Shown one piece after another: positions 60,351 to 64,000 of a stretch of 64,000 bases of DNA. The notes beneath the pieces were generated by a model that worked only from the letters and a program-made list of their open reading frames with translations, did no database searches and was not told where the DNA came from. The position numbers were made by a program, and so were the translations under genes. The stretch is taken from positions 62,001 to 126,000 of the forward strand of contig NZ_SGWQ01000001.1 in NCBI RefSeq assembly GCF_004216555.1, written 5' to 3'. The stretch is from Herbihabitans rhizosphaerae. GTDB taxonomy: Bacteria; Actinomycetota; Actinomycetes; Mycobacteriales; Pseudonocardiaceae. How positions within the stretch are numbered: the stretch's first letter is position 1; each line of letters starts with the position of its first letter.

Positions 60351-61424
60351 CTAGGGGAGCCACTCCATCCGGCGGCCGTGCAGATTGGTCTTCGCCAGCG
60401 CCCTGGCGACCGGTTCGCCGTCGCGCCACGCGGTCAGACCGAGCACGCCGAACGCGGGCGCGCCGACATCCGGCGTGAGGTCGGCCCGGCCGGGCAGCAC
60501 GACCTCCAGCGCGGCCGGGTAGGACTCGTGGCTGACCCACCACAGCGGCCGGTCGCCGGCCAGCTTCCCCAACGCGGCGACGAAGTCGGCCCGGCGCTCC
60601 GGCGACAGGTAGGTGAGCGTGTTGCTGGTGAGCACGACCAGCGGGACGCCGTCGTCGATCCGCGCGGCGGTGCCGGCGAGATCGTCCACCGCGTCGCCCC
60701 GCACCAGCTCCGGCGCGCTCTTGCGGGCGCGCGCGGCGGTCAGCAGCAGGCGCAGGCGCTCCGGCTGGTCACCCCAGACGCACGCCTCCAGCCACGCGGC
60801 CTCCTCCTCGTCGTCCAGGTCGACCGGCGCGCGGTCCAGCCCGACCTTCGCGGCCACGGCGAGCTTCTTGGGCAGCGCCGGCATGGTCGCGCCCGGCGCC
60901 AGCTCGAGCGCGCAGTGCAGCCCGACCGCCGACTTCGCCGGGCCGGCGGCGACCTGGCCGGCGTCCTCGGTCTGGTACCGGTAGCCGTAGCGGTCCAGGT
61001 CCAGCAGCAGGCCGGCGCTGCAGCCGACCTCCAGCAGACCGACCGGCGCCTTGGCCTGCTTCGCCGCGGCGGCGACCGCCGGGTACAGCAGCGCGGCCCG
61101 GTTCACCTCGTTGGTCTGCGTGTGCCGGGTGGCGACGATCTCGCGGATCCGCTCGGCGCGCTCCAACACGAACGTGCGGAACGTCGGCCACAGCCCGTTG
61201 TCCGGCCCCGAGCTGCCGGCCAGCGTCGGGTAGTACTCGGTGAGCGGATGGATCGGCTCGCCGGCGAGCACCCGGTGCACGGCCGCGAACAGCAGCGTCG
61301 GGTGCGCCGCGTACGGCGCGGCGGCCAGCAACGCGGCGACCTCGTCGTCCTCGGCGGCGTGCGACGCCAGGTGGAAGTACAGCGGTGACACACCGGCCGC
61401 CTCGTGCTCGGCGAACCGCCGCAA
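60351..61424 (-). CDS. DUF2332-family protein
   Basis: 357 residues, TTG 61424. RRFAEHEAAGVSPLYFHLASHAAED is the usual beginning, GLLEVGCSAGLLLDLDRYGYRY is a methyltransferase-like SAM-type loop, and LTSNTLTYLSPERRADF closes the core. Family function unknown. Upstream in frame only non-start codons precede a TGA, so TTG is the best option. Confidence 0.88.
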   Translation of the reverse strand: MRRFAEHEAAGVSPLYFHLASHAAEDDEVAALLAAAPYAAHPTLLFAAVHRVLAGEPIHPLTEYYPTLAGSSGPDNGLWPTFRTFVLERAERIREIVATRHTQTNEVNRAALLYPAVAAAAKQAKAPVGLLEVGCSAGLLLDLDRYGYRYQTEDAGQVAAGPAKSAVGLHCALELAPGATMPALPKKLAVAAKVGLDRAPVDLDDEEEAAWLEACVWGDQPERLRLLLTAARARKSAPELVRGDAVDDLAGTAARIDDGVPLVVLTSNTLTYLSPERRADFVAALGKLAGDRPLWWVSHESYPAALEVVLPGRADLTPDVGAPAFGVLGLTAWRDGEPVARALAKTNLHGRRMEWLP

Positions 61425-61473
61425 CCGCTGCTTGGCCCCGTCGATCCCGTCGATGTCAGCTCACTCCTCGGGC

Positions 61474-61977
61474 CTACTCCTTGGGCTGCGGCCTGCCTGG
61501 CTGCTCCCCGCCGCGGGCATCACCATAGGACTGCTTGGGCACCATCACCTTCCGCCGGAAGATGCACACCACCGTGCCGTCCTGCTTGTAGCCGCGAGTC
61601 TCCACGTAAACCACGCCGCGGTCGTCCTTGGACTTGGACGGCGTCTTGTCCAGCACCTCGGTCTCGCCGTAGATCGTGTCACCGTGGAAGGTCGGCTTCA
61701 CGTGCCGCAGCGACTCGATCTCCAGGTTCGCGATCGCCTTGCCCGACACGTCCGGCACGGACATGCCCAGCAGCAGCGAGTAGATGTAGTTGCCGACCAC
61801 GACATTCTTGCCGAAGTCGGTGGTCTCCTCCGCGTAGTGCGAGTCCAGGTGCAGCGGATGGTGGTTCATCGTGATCAGGCAGAACAGGTGGTCGTCGTAC
61901 TCGGTCACGGTCTTGCCGGGCCAGTGCTTGTAGACCGCACCGACCTCGAACTCCTCGTAGTAGCGACCGAACTGCAC
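61474..61977 (-). CDS. MaoC-like hot-dog dehydratase
   Basis: 167 residues from GTG 61977 with GGAGG five bases ahead. Hot-dog fold helix with FCLITMNHHPLHLDSHYAE and GNYIYSLLLGMSVPD; the hydratase-type Asp/His is seen in NHHPLHLD. Probably acts on acyl-CoA in fatty acid or polyketide metabolism. 50 bp before the DUF2332 gene on the same strand, not clearly linked functionally. Confidence 0.88.
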   Translation of the reverse strand: MQFGRYYEEFEVGAVYKHWPGKTVTEYDDHLFCLITMNHHPLHLDSHYAEETTDFGKNVVVGNYIYSLLLGMSVPDVSGKAIANLEIESLRHVKPTFHGDTIYGETEVLDKTPSKSKDDRGVVYVETRGYKQDGTVVCIFRRKVMVPKQSYGDARGGEQPGRPQPKE

Positions 61978-62067
61978 GAGCGCCTCCAAACTCCGCCGGA
62001 CTGGACCGGCAACAGTCTGGCCGAAGGCGCGGCGTGAGGGGCAACCGATGTGAGCGAGTCCACCAGG

Positions 62068-62922
62068 TCAGCCGCGTTCGGGTGACCTCGCAAGCAGAGA
62101 GAACTCGTCGAAGGTGGCCCGCACCTCGTCGGGCCGCAGCGGGTTCACGCTCACCCAGCTGTCCTGGTTGTCCACCCGTACCCGGCCTTTCGGACCGTCC
62201 AACCAGGACAGCTCGCGCCCGACGCGGCGGTCGGCCCCCGGCGCTGATCGCCTGGTCGCGCCGGCCTGCCCGCGACCGGCCAACGACGGCACGGCGGTCA
62301 CCAGCGACTCCAGCTCGACCTGCTCGATCCCGCTGGTGGCGAGCACCCTGCGCAGGCTGTCGTCCGACGGCGGCTTGCCGGCCCGGGTGAGCGCCTTGCC
62401 GCCGGCCACCACCGACGCGGTCGGCAGCCGGATCGGCATGGTGCTCGCGCCGGCCAGTTTCGGCAGCATCCCGGCCAGCTCGGCCGCGACGGCGGTGGAC
62501 CGGACCGTGCGCACGTCCACGAAGCCGCTCGGATCGTCGTCCAGCGCCTGGCGGCACAGCACTGCGGTCGGGCCGGCCACCATCGCCACCACGCCGACCG
62601 GCATACCGGTGCCGATCAGCACCATGTCGACGGTTCCGGTGCGGTGCCGCAGCGCGTCGACGAGTTCGGCGGCGATGTCGAGCGGACCGGACTCCTCGGC
62701 CAGCCCGCGCGCGGCGAGCGTGTGGCTCGCCGCGCCGAAGAGCACCTCGCGCTCCTCGTCGATCCGCCCGAACGACGGGACGCGGAGCGGGAACGGCGCC
62801 TCGACGCCCGCGAACGTGGCGAGCAGGTCGAACTCCACGAGCCCGAACCTGGTCGCCGTGTCCCACGGGTCGCGACGGCGCCGCTCCGCGCCGTCGCTGA
62901 CCGTGTCGCTAGCGAGCGTCAC
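62068..62922 (-). CDS. EspG-family ESX secretion-associated protein
   Basis: 284 residues. FGLVEFDLLATFAGVEAPFPLRVPSFGRIDEEREVLF is a conserved opening of EspG, with LVDALRHRTGTVDMVLIG, and a C-terminal RVDNQDSWVSVNPLRPDEVRATFDEF. EspG proteins chaperone PE-PPE pairs for type VII secretion (established); the PPE gene at 63470 is 600 bp upstream. GTG 62922, overlapping the previous stop by 14 bases. Confidence 0.9.
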   Translation of the reverse strand: MTLASDTVSDGAERRRRDPWDTATRFGLVEFDLLATFAGVEAPFPLRVPSFGRIDEEREVLFGAASHTLAARGLAEESGPLDIAAELVDALRHRTGTVDMVLIGTGMPVGVVAMVAGPTAVLCRQALDDDPSGFVDVRTVRSTAVAAELAGMLPKLAGASTMPIRLPTASVVAGGKALTRAGKPPSDDSLRRVLATSGIEQVELESLVTAVPSLAGRGQAGATRRSAPGADRRVGRELSWLDGPKGRVRVDNQDSWVSVNPLRPDEVRATFDEFSLLARSPERG

Positions 62923-63259
62923 CGGATCCGCCCCTGTTCAGGCCGCCGAACTTGGTCGCCGCGCTGGAGTCGTTGCCGACGTAGGTGCGAAGTGTCTGAC
63001 TGAGCGCCTGCTGGAAACTGCCCAGCTCCTCGTCCGCCGCGGTCACGTGACCGGTGAGGCCCGCGCGCCCGGCCGCCTCGCGCAGCCGCAGCGCCAGGTG
63101 CATGGCCGGCGGCGCGGTGCCGAGCAGCGCCCTGCGCTCGGCGAGCCGCCCCGCACTGCCGACCAGCCGGCCGGTCTCGTCCTTGATCCCCTTGAGTGAA
63201 CGGGCCTGCTCGCCGAGCGCGTCGGTGTCGAGCCAGTAGCCGTTGGTTCCGTCCGCCAT
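62909..63259 (-). CDS. WXG/EspC-like ESX-associated protein
   Basis: 116 residues, ATG 63259 with GGGA ahead. Two helices separated by a loop (YWLDTDALGEQARSLKGIKDETGRL; LTGHVTAADEELGSFQQALSQTLR); ends GGLNRGG. Small helical protein of type VII secretion substrates. Sits between PPE and EspG genes as in ESX clusters. Confidence 0.7.
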   Translation of the reverse strand: MADGTNGYWLDTDALGEQARSLKGIKDETGRLVGSAGRLAERRALLGTAPPAMHLALRLREAAGRAGLTGHVTAADEELGSFQQALSQTLRTYVGNDSSAATKFGGLNRGGSGDAR

Positions 63260-63272
63260 GTGAAGTCCCTTC

Positions 63273-63467
63273 TCAGACGGTGTCTGATAACTCGGGCAAG
63301 GCCGCCACTCGTTCGGCTCCGCTGAAACGGGCTTGTGGTCGTTTTGGTTGGGTGGTTGCGGCCGAAGGTGGTGGGCTGGGTTTCGTGGGTGGTCGCCAGA
63401 GACGCCTTCGGCGTGGCGGCGGTCGCCCTCGCCTTCTCAGGCCGACCTCGGCGTAGTTCTCAGACAT
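63273..63467 (-). CDS. Low-complexity small reading frame in an ESX cluster
   Basis: 64 residues beginning MSENYAEVGL, then a basic and Pro-rich stretch (RRRGRPPPRRRRLW...). ATG 63467 is two bases from the PPE stop and the frame ends just before the WXG-like gene. Basic low complexity makes a real product doubtful; could be a remnant between the two genes. Confidence 0.3.
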   Translation of the reverse strand: MSENYAEVGLRRRGRPPPRRRRLWRPPTKPSPPPSAATTQPKRPQARFSGAERVAALPELSDTV

Positions 63468-63469
63468 GC

Positions 63470-64000
63470 TCAGTCCTCGGCGCCGATCACGGGGACGCAC
63501 GCCGCCTGATCGACCGCGAAGATGCCGTCGTTGCCCCTCGGCAGCTTGTTGCGGTGCTCGATGTCCTCGTCCCGGCCGCCGAGCGCTCCCGGCGGGAAGA
63601 ACCCCGGTCCGAAGCCGCCTCGGCCGGCGCCCATCCGTCCGGCCGCCGCTCCGCCCGGGCGGCCCATCGCGGCCATCGCGCCGGGCCGTCCGGCGACCGC
63701 GCCCGAGCCGGGCAGGCCGCGCCCGGTCAGCCGTGACCAGTTGCCGGATCCGTCAGCGGTCCCGCCGGAACCGCCGATCCCGTTCGCGCCGCCGTAGAGC
63801 GAGGACGAGCCGCCACCCGGCACCGCGCTCGACGCGCTGGTCGAACCGTCCACACCGGACAGACGGGCGCCCTGGACCGACTGCGGCGCGACGGACTGCC
63901 CGATGTTGCCGAGCGTGGACTCGTAGCGCTGCATGACGTGCACCGCTTCGGCCTTCTGCTCGGCGGCCGCCACGGCGGCCACGAACATGCTCGCGCCGGC
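63470..64000 (-). CDS. PPE-like protein, 5' end outside window
   Basis: 177 codons visible with no start. Begins AGASMFVAAVAAAEQKAEAVHVMQRYESTLGN, a PPE-type helical end, followed by Gly/Ala/Ser repeats (SGGTADGSGNW; AGRMGAGRGGFGPGFFPPGALG) and a DxDIEHRNKLPRGNDGIFAVDQ tail typical of Pseudonocardiaceae PPE-domain proteins. Probably the substrate of the EspG at 62068 with an ESX system beyond the window edge. Confidence 0.78.
   Translation of the reverse strand, partial: AGASMFVAAVAAAEQKAEAVHVMQRYESTLGNIGQSVAPQSVQGARLSGVDGSTSASSAVPGGGSSSLYGGANGIGGSGGTADGSGNWSRLTGRGLPGSGAVAGRPGAMAAMGRPGGAAAGRMGAGRGGFGPGFFPPGALGGRDEDIEHRNKLPRGNDGIFAVDQAACVPVIGAED

Noticed and set aside
1-64000. tRNA, rRNA, CRISPR array, prophage or insertion sequence
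   Set aside because: No cloverleaf, repeat-spacer array, transposase, integrase or phage protein was recognised.
62068-64000. Complete ESX (type VII) secretion locus
   Set aside because: Only EspG, WXG-like and PPE genes are within the window; no EccC-type ATPase, EccB/D/E or mycosin is visible.

Overview
High-GC (roughly 70%) actinobacterial chromosome. The gene content points to the order Pseudonocardiales, most likely a member of the Pseudonocardiaceae; the genus cannot be fixed from the sequence alone. Three things support this. There are type VII (ESX) secretion-associated families (EspG-, WXG100-, EspC- and PPE-like proteins, a DUF3558-like lipoprotein) and an XRE/DUF5753 regulator. 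Starts are dense and often coupled by ATGA or GTGA overlaps. The gene order is also interrupted but recognisably the same as the Mycobacterium tuberculosis Rv3200c-Rv3212 block (established knowledge): K+ channel, AdnB, AdnA, LipV-like hydrolase, alkyltransferase-like protein, Rv3205c-type kinase-like protein, MoeZ, DUF3152 protein, TetR, DUF3107, ferritin-like Rv3210c, RhlE, Rv3212. No rRNA, tRNA, CRISPR, transposase, integrase or phage gene was seen.

Layout. 1-4.3 kb: two M16 peptidase subunits and a DUF2207 membrane protein in one coupled minus-strand operon. 4.3-8.4 kb: three tandem paralogous membrane-anchored neutral zinc metallopeptidases. 8.4-10.2 kb: a YbaB-like protein with two ESX-substrate-like proteins. 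10.2-12.3 kb: an ECF41 sigma factor coupled to an FAD oxidoreductase, with an exact ECF41-type promoter upstream. 12.3-22.3 kb: K+ channel, a ricin-type lectin, and the AdnA/AdnB helicase-nuclease pair separated by a small gene, then LipV-like hydrolase and alkyltransferase-like protein. 22.4-33.9 kb is a variable stretch: ESX-like pair, pirin, XRE regulator with a frameshifted neighbour, two LysR/SDR sets, and a sugar-modification operon (Rv3205c-type protein, pyruvyltransferase-like, GT2). 34-42.6 kb is accessory: GDPD, trypsin, BlaI/M56 with a divergent GT39, lipase, LuxR-type ATPase. 42.6-54.9 kb returns to the conserved block, interrupted by an AurF-like oxygenase/hydrolase/TetR/DUF4873 set. 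54.9-62 kb is mixed housekeeping (hydrolase, RecB-like nuclease, MarC, PHP phosphoesterase, PH-domain protein, Nudix, DUF2332, MaoC-like). 62-64 kb begins another ESX-associated cluster (EspG, WXG-like, PPE).

The most unusual signal is a dispersed, ungapped 151-nt element present three times (17784-17934, 24991-25141, and reverse strand 55771-55921). It has a TTnACn box, a perfectly spaced ACTTTAGC/GCTAAAGT palindrome, an internal conserved block and a terminal inverted repeat. A second genome-style signal is the 13-mer GTCCAC(A/T)GTGGAC, exact six times, always inside minus-strand genes and always read as Ser-Thr-Val-Asp with the rare ACT codon. Protein identities are from reading motifs and domain order by eye; no database search was run.
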